Part shown: piece by piece, positions 44,883 through 52,957 of the stretch | How the letters are laid out: each line of letters starts with the position of its first letter | Numbering within the stretch: the stretch's first letter is position 1 | NCBI GenBank assembly: GCA_021787555.1 | Contig: JAJYLS010000002.1 | Location: 1 to 53,889, forward strand | DNA: 53,889 nucleotides | DNA from: Acidobacteriota bacterium | GTDB taxonomy: Bacteria > Acidobacteriota > Terriglobia > Bryobacterales > Bryobacteraceae | Direction of reading: 5' to 3' | Position numbers and translations under genes: made by a program | The notes under the pieces: model-generated | Told to the model about the DNA's origin: nothing | Database searches by the model: none | What the model saw: the letters and a program-made list of their open reading frames with translations, nothing else

Positions 44883-46127
44883 TTACACCAATCCCAGGAA
44901 TTTCGGAGTGTAGCCCGGGAAGACGCCGTTGAGCGTGGGATTGCCCAGGTGGCGCGCCACCAGTTCGCCGAGGATGTCGCGGAAATCGCTGGTGAGGGCG
45001 AGGTCGCGCTGCTGGTAGAGTTGCTCCCGTTCGAGGCCCGGCCACCGGCCGTAGACTTTGCCGCCCTTCACCGGACCTCCCATCACGAACATGCAGTTGG
45101 CGTGGCCATGATCGGTGCCGCGGTTGCCGTTCTCGTGCGCCGTGCGGCCGAATTCCGACATGGTGACGAGCACAACGTCCGCCATGCGGTCGCCCATATC
45201 CGTCCAGAACGCGCTGAGCGCGCGGCCGTATTCGGTAAGCAGTGTGGCGAGTTGTCCCTCGGAAGCACGCTGGCCGAGCTCGTTGACGTGATGGTCCCAT
45301 CCGCCGATATCGGCGAACGCCATCTCCACGCCGACGTTCGATTTGATGAGCTGGGCGATCTGCCGCAGGCTGTCGCCGAAGCGGCCGTGCGGATATTCGG
45401 CGCCGCCGGCGGGCGCGTAGGGCTGCTGGCGAACGGATTGCAGTAGCGACACCGCCTCGAACGTCTCGCGCCCCACGGAGCGGAGCAGCGGATCTTTGCA
45501 ATCGAGATACATCTGCTGGAATTCCTGCGCGGCCTGCTTGTCGCGCACCTGGAAAGCTTGGAGGCTCTCGAGCGCAATGGCGGGATTGCGGCCTTCCATG
45601 GAGCGCGGCAGCACCGCGCCGAGGGCCACGGCACGCACCGGCGAGGGCGGCTCCTGCTCCTTCGGAAGCGCGCGGTTCATCCAACCGTCGTTGGTGGCCT
45701 TCACGCCGGGCGTGCCGGATTCCATATAATCCTGCGCGTCGAAGTGGGACCGCGTCGGGTCGGGCGATCCCACGGCATCGACGATGGCGAGGTGCTGGCG
45801 GTCGAACAGCGGCTTGAGCGCGACGAGCGAAGGATGCAGGCCGAAGAAGCCGTCGAGATCGATGGCGGCGTCGGCGCGGCTGTCGCTGCCGGAAGCGGGC
45901 CGCGGCACGGCGATGGTGGGCCGCAGGTTGTAGTACGCTTTCTCGCCGTGCGGCACGACGACGTTCAGCCCGTCGGCCGCGCCGCGCTGGAAGATCGCCA
46001 CCAGAATTTTCTTGCGCGGCGAGGGCGCATCGGAAGCGTAGAGCGCGCGCTGGAGCCAGAGCGGAGCCCTGCCCATACCGACCATGGCGAGCGCGGAATT
46101 GCGAAGGAAAAAGCGGCGGTTGGTCAT
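44883..46127 (-). CDS. DUF1501 protein, Tat-exported
   Basis: This 414-aa protein has a Tat-like start (MTNRRFFLRNSALAMVG). It matches DUF1501 through segments such as LVAIFQRGAADGLNVVVPHG, then VLVTMSEFGRTAHENGNRGT and DHGHANCMFVMGG, the blocks with conserved His and Asp residues. DUF1501 resembles alkaline-phosphatase/sulfatase folds, but its reaction is unknown. The DUF1800 gene is directly upstream on the same strand, its end 25 bp from this start, and four heptamers fill the junction. The pair is conserved in acidobacteria and planctomycetes, where it is thought to act in the periplasm. Confidence 0.85.
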   Translation of the reverse strand: MTNRRFFLRNSALAMVGMGRAPLWLQRALYASDAPSPRKKILVAIFQRGAADGLNVVVPHGEKAYYNLRPTIAVPRPASGSDSRADAAIDLDGFFGLHPSLVALKPLFDRQHLAIVDAVGSPDPTRSHFDAQDYMESGTPGVKATNDGWMNRALPKEQEPPSPVRAVALGAVLPRSMEGRNPAIALESLQAFQVRDKQAAQEFQQMYLDCKDPLLRSVGRETFEAVSLLQSVRQQPYAPAGGAEYPHGRFGDSLRQIAQLIKSNVGVEMAFADIGGWDHHVNELGQRASEGQLATLLTEYGRALSAFWTDMGDRMADVVLVTMSEFGRTAHENGNRGTDHGHANCMFVMGGPVKGGKVYGRWPGLEREQLYQQRDLALTSDFRDILGELVARHLGNPTLNGVFPGYTPKFLGLV

Positions 46128-46128
46128 A

Positions 46129-46156
46129 AGCTATCAGCTCTCAGCTTTCAGCTATT
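46129..46156. repeat. 7-bp tandem repeat (AGCTNTC x4) at the DUF1800/DUF1501 junction
   Basis: Four heptamers AGCTATC, AGCTCTC, AGCTTTC, AGCTATT run from 46129 to 46156 with exact 7-bp period. The complement of CTA at 46152-46154 is the DUF1800 stop codon, so the array forms the end of that gene and occupies the ribosome-binding region before DUF1501. Confidence 0.8.
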
Positions 46157-47870
46157 TCTTCTGGAACTCCGGAGAGCCCAGATCCATGGCAGCTTTCGCC
46201 ACCTCCACTTTCACGCCCGGCACCTTGTTATTCCCAAGCTGCAAGGCAAAATTCATGCGCGCCAGGAGGCCGGCCGAGTTGGCCCACTCCTCGCTGGCAT
46301 TGGAATATCCGGTCGGCTCGACCTTGCGGTAGAGCGGCTCGCCGAGCAGCGCAACCTCGTTGGCGAGGCCGAGCGCATAATCCACGTCGCCATTCACCGC
46401 GCGGACCGCGCCGGCCACGAATTCGAGCGGCGACTTGATTTTCGTGCGGTAGGCACCCACGGACCAGAACTCCTTCGAGTTGAGCATGGTCTTCATGACT
46501 TCGCGCAGGTCGCCATCGGTCTTGAGAAAGGTCTTCGCCATGCGGTCCACGAGCGATTCCGGCGGGTCGTCGGCCACGAAGCGCTGCGCCAGTTCGCGGC
46601 AAATGAAATGCGCGGTCGAGGGATGATGGGCCAGGATGTCCAGCACTTCTTCTCCGTCCTCGATGCCGCCTCCGGCAGGAATGGTGATGCCCAGCACGAC
46701 TTTCTGGCCCTTGTCATGCAGCCGCGGATTGAACACGAAGGTGCCGCCGCGCTGCACATTGCTGATGGTCCAGCCGGAGAAGCAGCGCGCCACTTCGATG
46801 ACGTCCTTCTGGGTATAGCCGCCATTCACGCCGAGCGTGTGCAACTCCATCAGCTCGCGGCCGTAATTTTCGTTGAGGCCGCGCTCGGCGCGGGTTTTCC
46901 GCGCACGCCGCGCCAGCGCGGTATTCGGCCCCACCGACTGCCAGTTGTCCAGGTAATAGAGCATGGCGGGGCTCTTGGCCGTAGCTTCGAGCAGGTCGCG
47001 GAACTTGCCGAGCACATGCGGCCGGATCACGTCGCGCTCGTATTCGGTGACAAGGTAACGGTCGGCGCCTTTATCGAGGTAGATATTGAAATGGTTGAAC
47101 CAGAAATCGGTGAGTACCTCCTGCAATTGCCGGTTGCTGTAGATGCCGCGGAGCAGCTTGCCTTCCTGAAGATCGCGCGAGACGATCTGCTGCGGTCCGG
47201 CGGTCAATTCGATGCGGCGGCGCAGATCGGGCGGTGCGGCGGTGAACAGCGCTTGGCGGATTCCTCCGGGGAGAGACACGAGCACCTGGTCCTGCGTTTC
47301 TTTGGGCAGAGCTTCAAACGCGGCCATGCGGTACTGCGGCGTGCCGGTGCGCAGCGAGCGGACCTCCGCCCGTGAGAGCAATTCGTTCAGGGGGCGGGGC
47401 GGCTCCGGCAGGTTGGGATTCTGCCCCGCCTTCAGGCGCGCCTCAAAGCGCTGGACCTCTTTCTGAATCATGGCGCGGCGCCCGGGGTCCGAGGGATAGG
47501 GAACGATGCCGCGCACCATCAGGCGCACGACCTGCGGTGTGGGATAGTTTTGCACCATTTGTTCGCTGGACATGGAAAGGCTGTCCAGGATTTTCAGCTT
47601 CTGCCCGAGCTCGGAGTTTTCGGCGATGGTCTCCGGGTGCAGTTGCCGATCGATCCATTTCTTCAGGCCGATAGCGCGGACTTTTTCGATGTCGCCTGGG
47701 CGCGGGCCGAAGGTCAGGCGGTCGAGAGCGTGAGCGATCCGTTGGTTCCTGGAAATGAGCTTGTGAAACTGGCGGGAGGGGTCGACCTTCTTCCTGGCGT
47801 ACGGGGAAACACCGGATAAAACAGACAGACCCAGACAACACGCCAGCGCAACGAGTGCCTTCTTGCGCAT
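46152..47870 (-). CDS. DUF1800 protein, exported
   Basis: This 572-aa protein has a signal peptide (ALVALACCLGLSVLSGV) and the DUF1800 core: RIAHALDRLTFGPRPGDIEK, then FWFNHFNIYLDKGADRYLV and NENYGRELMELHTLGVNGGY followed by TQKDVIEVARCFSGW. Further C-terminal segments (LAQRFVADDPPESLV, MLNSKEFW) are typical. It is the usual partner of DUF1501, and the two are probably co-transcribed. The function is unknown. Its stop codon lies within a heptamer repeat array. Confidence 0.87.
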   Translation of the reverse strand: MRKKALVALACCLGLSVLSGVSPYARKKVDPSRQFHKLISRNQRIAHALDRLTFGPRPGDIEKVRAIGLKKWIDRQLHPETIAENSELGQKLKILDSLSMSSEQMVQNYPTPQVVRLMVRGIVPYPSDPGRRAMIQKEVQRFEARLKAGQNPNLPEPPRPLNELLSRAEVRSLRTGTPQYRMAAFEALPKETQDQVLVSLPGGIRQALFTAAPPDLRRRIELTAGPQQIVSRDLQEGKLLRGIYSNRQLQEVLTDFWFNHFNIYLDKGADRYLVTEYERDVIRPHVLGKFRDLLEATAKSPAMLYYLDNWQSVGPNTALARRARKTRAERGLNENYGRELMELHTLGVNGGYTQKDVIEVARCFSGWTISNVQRGGTFVFNPRLHDKGQKVVLGITIPAGGGIEDGEEVLDILAHHPSTAHFICRELAQRFVADDPPESLVDRMAKTFLKTDGDLREVMKTMLNSKEFWSVGAYRTKIKSPLEFVAGAVRAVNGDVDYALGLANEVALLGEPLYRKVEPTGYSNASEEWANSAGLLARMNFALQLGNNKVPGVKVEVAKAAMDLGSPEFQKK

Positions 47871-47954
47871 GGTTACCTTCTGCTCTTATTTAACTCCAGT
47901 TCCGGCCGGGGAGTTGCGGAGAGGAGGGGTGAAGGTGTGTAAACAGAGACCGGA

Positions 47955-48878
47955 TTACTTTCCCCCCCAGGCGGCCTCCCAGCGCTCGATGCCGACGAAG
48001 GACATCTGTGTGCCGGGAGCGAGAGTAGAGAGCGCGGCGTAGACGTTGGCGCGGGCGATGGCTTCAGCTTCGCCGCAGCCGCCGGCGAGAGAGACGGCGA
48101 AGCTGCCGATGAAGGCGTCGCCGGCGCCGGTGGTATCGACCGGCTGGACGCGATGCGGAGGGACGTGAACATCGCCCCACAGCGCGCCGTTGGCGCCGAG
48201 GGTGGTGATGACGCCGCGCAGTCCACGCTCGTGCAGCCTGCGCGAGCAGGCGCGGGCTTCGTCGAGATTGCGCACCGGCCTGCCGCTGAGCGCCTCGGCC
48301 TCGGTTTCGTTCGGAATCACGTAATCGGCGTTGGCGATCTCGGCGAGATCCAGTGGCTGGCCGGGAGCGGGATTCAAGATGCTGCGGATGCCGTGGCGGC
48401 GCGCGAAGCGCAGCGTGTAATACACGGTCTCGACCGGAATCTCGAGCTGAAGCACGATGCAATCGGCGCTGCGCAGCAAATCGGCGGCGGCATCGACATC
48501 GGCCGGCGTTAGGCGGTCGTTGGCGCCCTTGACCACGAAAATCCGGTTCTGGCCGGCGCTATCGACGAAGATGGGCGCGACGCCGCTGGAAACGCCGGGC
48601 GTGATCGAGACATGGCCGGCATCCACGCCGCGATCGGTGAAATTGCGGATGGTGGCGGGGCCGAAGAGGTCGTCGCCGACGCGCGCGACCATGGAGACGC
48701 GGCCGCCGCAGAGGCGCGCGGCTACCGCCTGGTTGGCGCCCTTGCCGCCGAAACCGAGCTGAAAACGGTCGCCGAAGATGGTTTCGCCGGGACGCGGGAA
48801 TTGATCGGTGAAGGTGGTGAGATCGATGTTGGCGCTGCCGACTACGACGATATGGGGCTGTGGGCTGTTTTGCCTCAT
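47955..48878 (-). CDS. rbsK: Ribokinase (PfkB-family sugar kinase)
   Basis: This 307-aa kinase phosphorylates ribose or a related pentose. It has the PfkB motif 1 with GFGGKGANQAVAA (44-50), a substrate-binding SANIDL near the start, and motif 2 PVDTTGAGDAFIGSF with catalytic Asp D254. ATG 48878 overlaps the end of the sulfatase gene (ATGA), so the two are coupled. A longer frame up to 48929 is less likely. The pairing with a sulfatase suggests use of a sugar freed outside the cell, but this is inference, and other PfkB substrates are possible. Confidence 0.85.
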   Translation of the reverse strand: MRQNSPQPHIVVVGSANIDLTTFTDQFPRPGETIFGDRFQLGFGGKGANQAVAARLCGGRVSMVARVGDDLFGPATIRNFTDRGVDAGHVSITPGVSSGVAPIFVDSAGQNRIFVVKGANDRLTPADVDAAADLLRSADCIVLQLEIPVETVYYTLRFARRHGIRSILNPAPGQPLDLAEIANADYVIPNETEAEALSGRPVRNLDEARACSRRLHERGLRGVITTLGANGALWGDVHVPPHRVQPVDTTGAGDAFIGSFAVSLAGGCGEAEAIARANVYAALSTLAPGTQMSFVGIERWEAAWGGK

Positions 48879-50401
48879 AGCAACCATTTCTCCGCGATCT
48901 GGTCGTTCTCGTCGGCGGTGATCAGCCATTCGAGCAGGCGCGCGCGCATTTCGTGCTCGGTTTCGGCGTGGGACTTTTCGCCGCTGAGGTTGCGCGTCTC
49001 GCCGGGGTCTTCGGCCAGGTCATAAAGCTCGGCGCCGTGGCTGGGATAGTAGTTGAATTTCCAGCGCGCGGTGCGCACCATTTTCGAATCGGGGTGGCGA
49101 ATGCCCTTCACACCCTGGCCGGGTACAAAGTAAAAATCCTGGTGGCCGCCGGTGATGATTTCCGGGATGATGTTCTCCGCGAAAACCACATCGGCGGGTG
49201 TGTAGGTTCCTTGGCCCGTTACCGCCGCCGCGAAACTGCGGCCCTGGACATGCTTCGAAATGGGGACGCCGCAGAGGTCGAGGACCGTGGGCAGCATGTC
49301 GATGGTGCCGATCAACTCGGTGCGACGGCCGGGTGCGATGCGGCCGGGGAAGCGCATCAGGAACGGCACGTGCTCGGCCGACTCGAAAAACAGGTTCTTG
49401 TCGACGAGGCCGTGTTCGAGGAGGAAGTCGCCGTGATCGCTGGTGAATACCACGATGGTGTCGCGGGCGCGGCCGCTGCGCTCCAACTCGTCGAGGATGC
49501 GCCCGATTTCGTAATCGACCATGGCGACCGAGCCGTAGTAGCTGCGGTAGACCCATTCGAGGCGCGTGCGGTCCATGTCGTATTGCGGGTGGAAGCGCAG
49601 GATCTGCTTCTGGACGGGCAGCGGAAGCTTGTCAATCTGGTCGAGCGTTACGGGCGCGGGGAGCGGGATCTCCACGTCGCTGAACATGGAGTCGTAGGGC
49701 GGCGGAACAGTGTAAGGCGCGTGCGGCTTGAAGAACGAGCAGTGCAGGAAAAACGGCTGTGGCGAGCGTGCGACCTCGCGCAGCATCTGGACGCTCTGCT
49801 CGCCGGTCCAATGGGTGGGGGTATATTCGTAATCGATGACACCGCAGAAGGGATTTTTCGCGCCGCGAACCGTGGCATTGATCGGAGTGGCGTCGCGCGG
49901 ATCGTGCTGCTTGCGCCAGACGCCGTAATCGGAGGAGGAATACAAGGCGGAGACGCCGTCGTCATATTGCACGTGGTCGAATCCGGTGGCACGGGCGTGC
50001 TCGGCGGTGGGCGGCCAGTAGTGGAGCTTGCCTACGGAGCCGGTCTGATAGCCGGCGTCATGCAGCATGCGCTGGAGGAAGACCTCACGCGGATCGCAGG
50101 GCGTGTAGTTGACACGGTTTTTGTGGCTGTGCGGGTAGCGGCCGGTGAGGAGGGTGATGCGTGAGGGGACGCACACCGGTGCCTGAACGAAAGTCGAGGA
50201 AAAATTGGCGGCGCCGGCCGCCAGTTTATCGAGGTTGGGGGTGCGGATCAGGCGGTTGCCGTTCGCGCCCAGACAATCGTAGCGGAACTGATCGGCAAGA
50301 ATGACGAGGACGTTGGGGCGGGTTGCGGCGGCAGCGCCGGCCTGAGCGGCGGGGGCGGCCAGCATTCCGGCGGCACTACCCAAGAATTTTCTGCGGTTCA
50401 T
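48875..50401 (-). CDS. Exported sulfatase (second copy, FGly Cys motif)
   Basis: This sulfatase (508 aa from ATG 50401; an extra in-frame ATG at 50413 lies upstream) has a Tat-like signal (MNRRKFLGSAAGMLAAP). The FGly motif is QAPVCVPSRITLLTGRYP. Metal-binding blocks are NVLVILADQF and FTSDHGDFLLEHG. It is the second sulfatase in the window, with low similarity to the first outside these motifs. It overlaps ribokinase by 4 bp. A C-terminal LYDLAEDPGETRNL segment is typical of arylsulfatases. Confidence 0.87.
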   Translation of the reverse strand: MNRRKFLGSAAGMLAAPAAQAGAAAATRPNVLVILADQFRYDCLGANGNRLIRTPNLDKLAAGAANFSSTFVQAPVCVPSRITLLTGRYPHSHKNRVNYTPCDPREVFLQRMLHDAGYQTGSVGKLHYWPPTAEHARATGFDHVQYDDGVSALYSSSDYGVWRKQHDPRDATPINATVRGAKNPFCGVIDYEYTPTHWTGEQSVQMLREVARSPQPFFLHCSFFKPHAPYTVPPPYDSMFSDVEIPLPAPVTLDQIDKLPLPVQKQILRFHPQYDMDRTRLEWVYRSYYGSVAMVDYEIGRILDELERSGRARDTIVVFTSDHGDFLLEHGLVDKNLFFESAEHVPFLMRFPGRIAPGRRTELIGTIDMLPTVLDLCGVPISKHVQGRSFAAAVTGQGTYTPADVVFAENIIPEIITGGHQDFYFVPGQGVKGIRHPDSKMVRTARWKFNYYPSHGAELYDLAEDPGETRNLSGEKSHAETEHEMRARLLEWLITADENDQIAEKWLL

Positions 50402-50478
50402 GACCGTCAGCATAGCAAGTTATAATAGTTGTATTGAATTAGACGCCTCGTTCATTTGGTCGGAGGTCAACAATTAGC
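50401..50478. promoter_or_regulatory. Promoter region of the TPR/EamA operon
   Basis: A perfect TATAAT lies at 50421-50426. With an 18-bp spacer the weak TTCATG (50397-50402) would be the -35 element. GGAGGT lies at about 50462-50467, before the ATG at 50479. The divergent sulfatase promoter must share this area. Confidence 0.4.
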
Positions 50479-51336
50479 ATGAACCTGCGGATCGTCGTGG
50501 GGATTTTTCTCCTGCTGCCGGCGGCTTATGCCTCGCCCGAAGTTGTGGGGCAGGCGGACGCGCTCTACGAGCGCACCGACTACACGGCTTCGCTTAACGT
50601 GTTGAACGGCGACAAAGCACCGGATGCCTCCGACTACGCGCTGATGGGCAAGAACTACTTCATGCTGGGCGATTACATTACTGCCACGCGGCTGCTGGAA
50701 GAGGCGGTGGCGCTGGCCCCGGGCCACTCGGAATACCAGTTGTGGCTGGGACGGGCATATGGCCGGCGGGCCGAGACCGGAACATGGCTGAAGGCGGGGT
50801 TCAATGCGTCCAAGGCGCGGCAGCATTTCGAGAAAGCCGCGGCGCTCGATCCGCACAACGCCGACGCCGTTAACGATCTTTTCGAGTATTATCTGAACGC
50901 GCCGCCTTTCCTGGGCGGAGGGGTGCAGAAGGCGGAGGCGATCGCGCGGCGGATCGCTGCGGAGCGGCCGGCGGAATCGCATTTCGAACTGGCGCAGATT
51001 GCCGAGCGGCGCAAGCAGTACGCCGAAGCGGAAGGCCAACTGCGGCGCGCCATGGAAGTGGCGCCGGGACAGGTGGGTCGGGTGCTCGACCTGGCAGGCT
51101 TTTTCGCTCGGCATGGGCGGATCGCGGAGAGCGACACGTTTTTCGCGCTGGCGGTGCGCATGGCGCCAGCGAATCCGGGCGTGCTGTTTGCGCGGGCGAA
51201 GACTTATATCGAGCAGCGCCGCAACCCCGAGCAGGCGCGGAACCTGCTGCGGCAATACTTGGCATCCAGCCTGACGCCGAACGATCCTCCGCGGGCGGCG
51301 GCTGAGAAACTCCTGCGGCAGGCGACCGGCGGATGA
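50479..51336 (+). CDS. Exported TPR-repeat protein
   Basis: This 285-aa protein has a signal peptide (MNLRIVVGIFLLLPAAYA) and about five TPR-like helix pairs, for example YALMGKNYFMLGDYITATRL then LEEAVALAPGHSEYQLWLGR, and KARQHFEKAAALDPHNADAV. The layout is a secreted or periplasmic scaffolding protein. Its stop codon overlaps the first EamA-like gene (ATGA), so the three genes form one operon. It may organise the membrane pair or a cell-envelope complex. No substrate is apparent. Confidence 0.82.
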   Translation: MNLRIVVGIFLLLPAAYASPEVVGQADALYERTDYTASLNVLNGDKAPDASDYALMGKNYFMLGDYITATRLLEEAVALAPGHSEYQLWLGRAYGRRAETGTWLKAGFNASKARQHFEKAAALDPHNADAVNDLFEYYLNAPPFLGGGVQKAEAIARRIAAERPAESHFELAQIAERRKQYAEAEGQLRRAMEVAPGQVGRVLDLAGFFARHGRIAESDTFFALAVRMAPANPGVLFARAKTYIEQRRNPEQARNLLRQYLASSLTPNDPPRAAAEKLLRQATGG

Positions 51337-51797
51337 CGACCGCGCGACCCAAGCGGGCATCGACGCTGCGGGTGAGCGCGGTGCTGATTCTGTTCATCGC
51401 CACCCAATCGGCCGGCAATCTGCTGCTGGCCTGGGGGATGAAGCACCTGCACCCGGGACCGCTGAGTCCGTACCTGGCGGCGGCGGTGAACCCGTTCGTG
51501 GGGGCGGGGGTGCTGGCGCTGATCCTGGCGGTGCTGACGCGCATGGCGCTGCTCAGCCTGGCGGATTTGAGTTATGTCCTGCCGGTAACGGCCATCGGGT
51601 ACGTGCTGGCCACGTTTCTGGGCATGACGTGTCTGCACGAAGCGGTGTCGGGCGAGCACTGGCTGGGCACGATCCTGATTTTCCTGGGAGCCGCGCTGGT
51701 GGGCTCGACGGCGCACTCCACGACGGAGCCTCTACCCGCAAGGCAGGCTGTCCTGGAAACCGTGGCGTGCGCCCAGGCGGAGGGGCAAGTCGAATGA
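51333..51797 (+). CDS. Half-size EamA/SMR-like membrane protein, first of pair
   Basis: This 154-aa protein has four transmembrane helices and the EamA/SMR architecture: VLILFIATQSAGNLLLAWGM, then a large central pair and a final helix with LGTILIFLGAALVGS. The block DLSYVLPVTAIGYVLATFLG is the typical EamA half-domain signature. It overlaps the TPR gene upstream and the next EamA-like gene downstream by 4 bp each. Such half-size proteins act as heterodimers; ArnE/ArnF-type lipid-linked sugar flippases are one precedent. Confidence 0.75.
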   Translation: MTTARPKRASTLRVSAVLILFIATQSAGNLLLAWGMKHLHPGPLSPYLAAAVNPFVGAGVLALILAVLTRMALLSLADLSYVLPVTAIGYVLATFLGMTCLHEAVSGEHWLGTILIFLGAALVGSTAHSTTEPLPARQAVLETVACAQAEGQVE

Positions 51798-52153
51798 GGT
51801 GGATTCTGCTTGCCGTCGTGGTGGCGGGCACGGTGCTGAGCGACCTGCTGCAAAGCTACGAGATGAAGCGGGTAGGGGCGCAATCGGTCAAGCCGCGCGG
51901 GTTGATGCGGCTGGCGCGGATGATTGTGGAGCGGCGGTTCCTGGCGCTGTCCATCGCGTGCATGGCAGCGGCGTTCTTCGCGTTTATGGCGCTGGTGCGG
52001 ATCGCGCCGCTGAGCTTCGCGGTGCCGGCTTCTGCCTCGAGCTTTGTGCTGGAGACGATTCTGGCGAAAGTGGTGCTGCGGGAGCGCATCGGCGCCCGGC
52101 GCGCGGCGGGGGCGCTGATCGTGCTGTGCGGGGTGATTTTGGTGGGGCGGTAA
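51794..52153 (+). CDS. Half-size EamA/SMR-like membrane protein, second of pair
   Basis: This 119-aa protein begins at ATG 51794, overlapping the previous gene by 4 bp. Four helices are seen, with ILLAVVVAGTVLSDLLQSYE first and a typical last pair: IAPLSFAVPASASSFVLETI, then GARRAAGALIVLCGVILVG. It probably partners the previous protein as a heterodimeric transporter or flippase. Its substrate is unknown. Confidence 0.75.
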   Translation: MRWILLAVVVAGTVLSDLLQSYEMKRVGAQSVKPRGLMRLARMIVERRFLALSIACMAAAFFAFMALVRIAPLSFAVPASASSFVLETILAKVVLRERIGARRAAGALIVLCGVILVGR

Positions 52154-52175
52154 GGGGGAGAGCCGGAAGCCTGCG

Positions 52176-52388
52176 GTGCTGGTCTCGGGACAGATTGCGG
52201 TTTTAGCTGTCGATGTTTCCTGTTCCGAGGGTTCGCTTTCCGTCACCTTAAGTGACGGGCGGGTGGTTTCGGTGCCACTCGTCTGGTTTGCACGGCTTGC
52301 GGATGCCTCGCCTCGGCAACGATCGGACTGGGAGTGATCTCCGCGAACGCCGTTTGAGGCCAATGTCACCCTAGCGGGAGTTTATTAA
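52176..52388 (+). pseudogene. Remnant of a DUF2442 protein
   Basis: A GTG-started frame encodes SLSVTLSDGRVVSVPLVWFA, then RLADASPRQRSDWE and an in-frame TGA at 52335-52337. After the stop it continues as FEANVTLAGVY. This matches DUF2442 (L..DGR..SVPL.WFPRL..A....R..WE...), with the IHWPDIDED segment lost. DUF2442 proteins often pair with DUF4160 as toxin-antitoxin modules. No toxin partner is seen here. It is decayed. Confidence 0.65.
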
Positions 52389-52394
52389 AACTCC
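52377..52394. terminator. Small perfect hairpin
   Basis: GGAGTTT (52377-52383), a loop ATTA and AAACTCC (52388-52394) form a perfect 7-bp stem at the end of the DUF2442 remnant. It may be a terminator or part of a mobile-element end. Confidence 0.3.
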
Positions 52395-52447
52395 GGGCCC
52401 GTTCTTAGCCAAGCTCCTGTGTGTAAATGATTTCGGATGTTCTGATC

Positions 52448-52539
52448 TGTATATACGTAATCGGCTGGGCATTTGGGGGTCGTGCCGCTTCTGGAAATAA
52501 TCCTTAACTTGCCTTCTGGAATGAGTGTATATACGTAAT
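52448..52539. repeat. Two copies of a 14-bp sequence flanking the transposase start
   Basis: TGTATATACGTAAT occurs at 52448-52461 and again at 52526-52539, directly before the transposase-derived frame. They are direct repeats 78 bp apart. Each includes a partly palindromic TATACGTA. They may be an insertion-element end or its target duplicate. Confidence 0.5.
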
Positions 52540-52910
52540 TGATGGCTTCCCTCCAAGCCTACCAGTCGCACGGAATTCGCTATTACCGTATCATCGAGTC
52601 TTTTCGCCAGGACGGCAAGCCGCGCCTTCGTGTGGTCGCCCATCTCGGCCGCGTGGAGGACAGCCAACAAGCAGTTCGTCACTACAAAGAGTTAGCCAAC
52701 GTCGAGCGCGCCTTTCGCAGCCTGAAGAGTGTGGATCTCAAAATTCGACCCATTCATCATCATCTGGAGGAACGGGTTTGTGCACACGTGTTCCTCTGTA
52801 TGCTGGCGTATTATGTCGAGTGGCATATGCGTCAGGCACTCGCTCCGATGTTGTTTGACAATCACGATCCGGCCGCCGGCGAGGCGCTGCGTCCTTCCAT
52901 CGTGGCGTAG
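52539..52910 (+). pseudogene. Internally deleted IS1634-family transposase
   Basis: The first ~45 residues (MMASLQAYQSHGIRYYRIIE, then SFRQDGKPRLRVVAHLGRVE) match the N-terminus of IS1634-type IS4-superfamily transposases. The frame then jumps to the C-terminal block AVRHYKELANVERAFRSLKS followed by VDLKIRPIHHHLEERV and CAHVFLCMLAYYVEWHMRQA. The remaining frame is 123 aa, against more than 500 aa for a complete enzyme. An in-frame deletion removed most of the catalytic core, although the E of the DDE triad (in VERAFRSLK) may remain. It cannot be active alone. Confidence 0.7.
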
Positions 52911-52957
52911 CGAGTGAAGGTTTCACGCCTTTCGGTAGCATCATGGTAGAGTTGGGC

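Noticed and set aside
45558-47375. A 605-residue plus-strand frame opposite DUF1501 and DUF1800
   Set aside because: It spans two well-supported genes in antisense and shows no motif, only biased composition.
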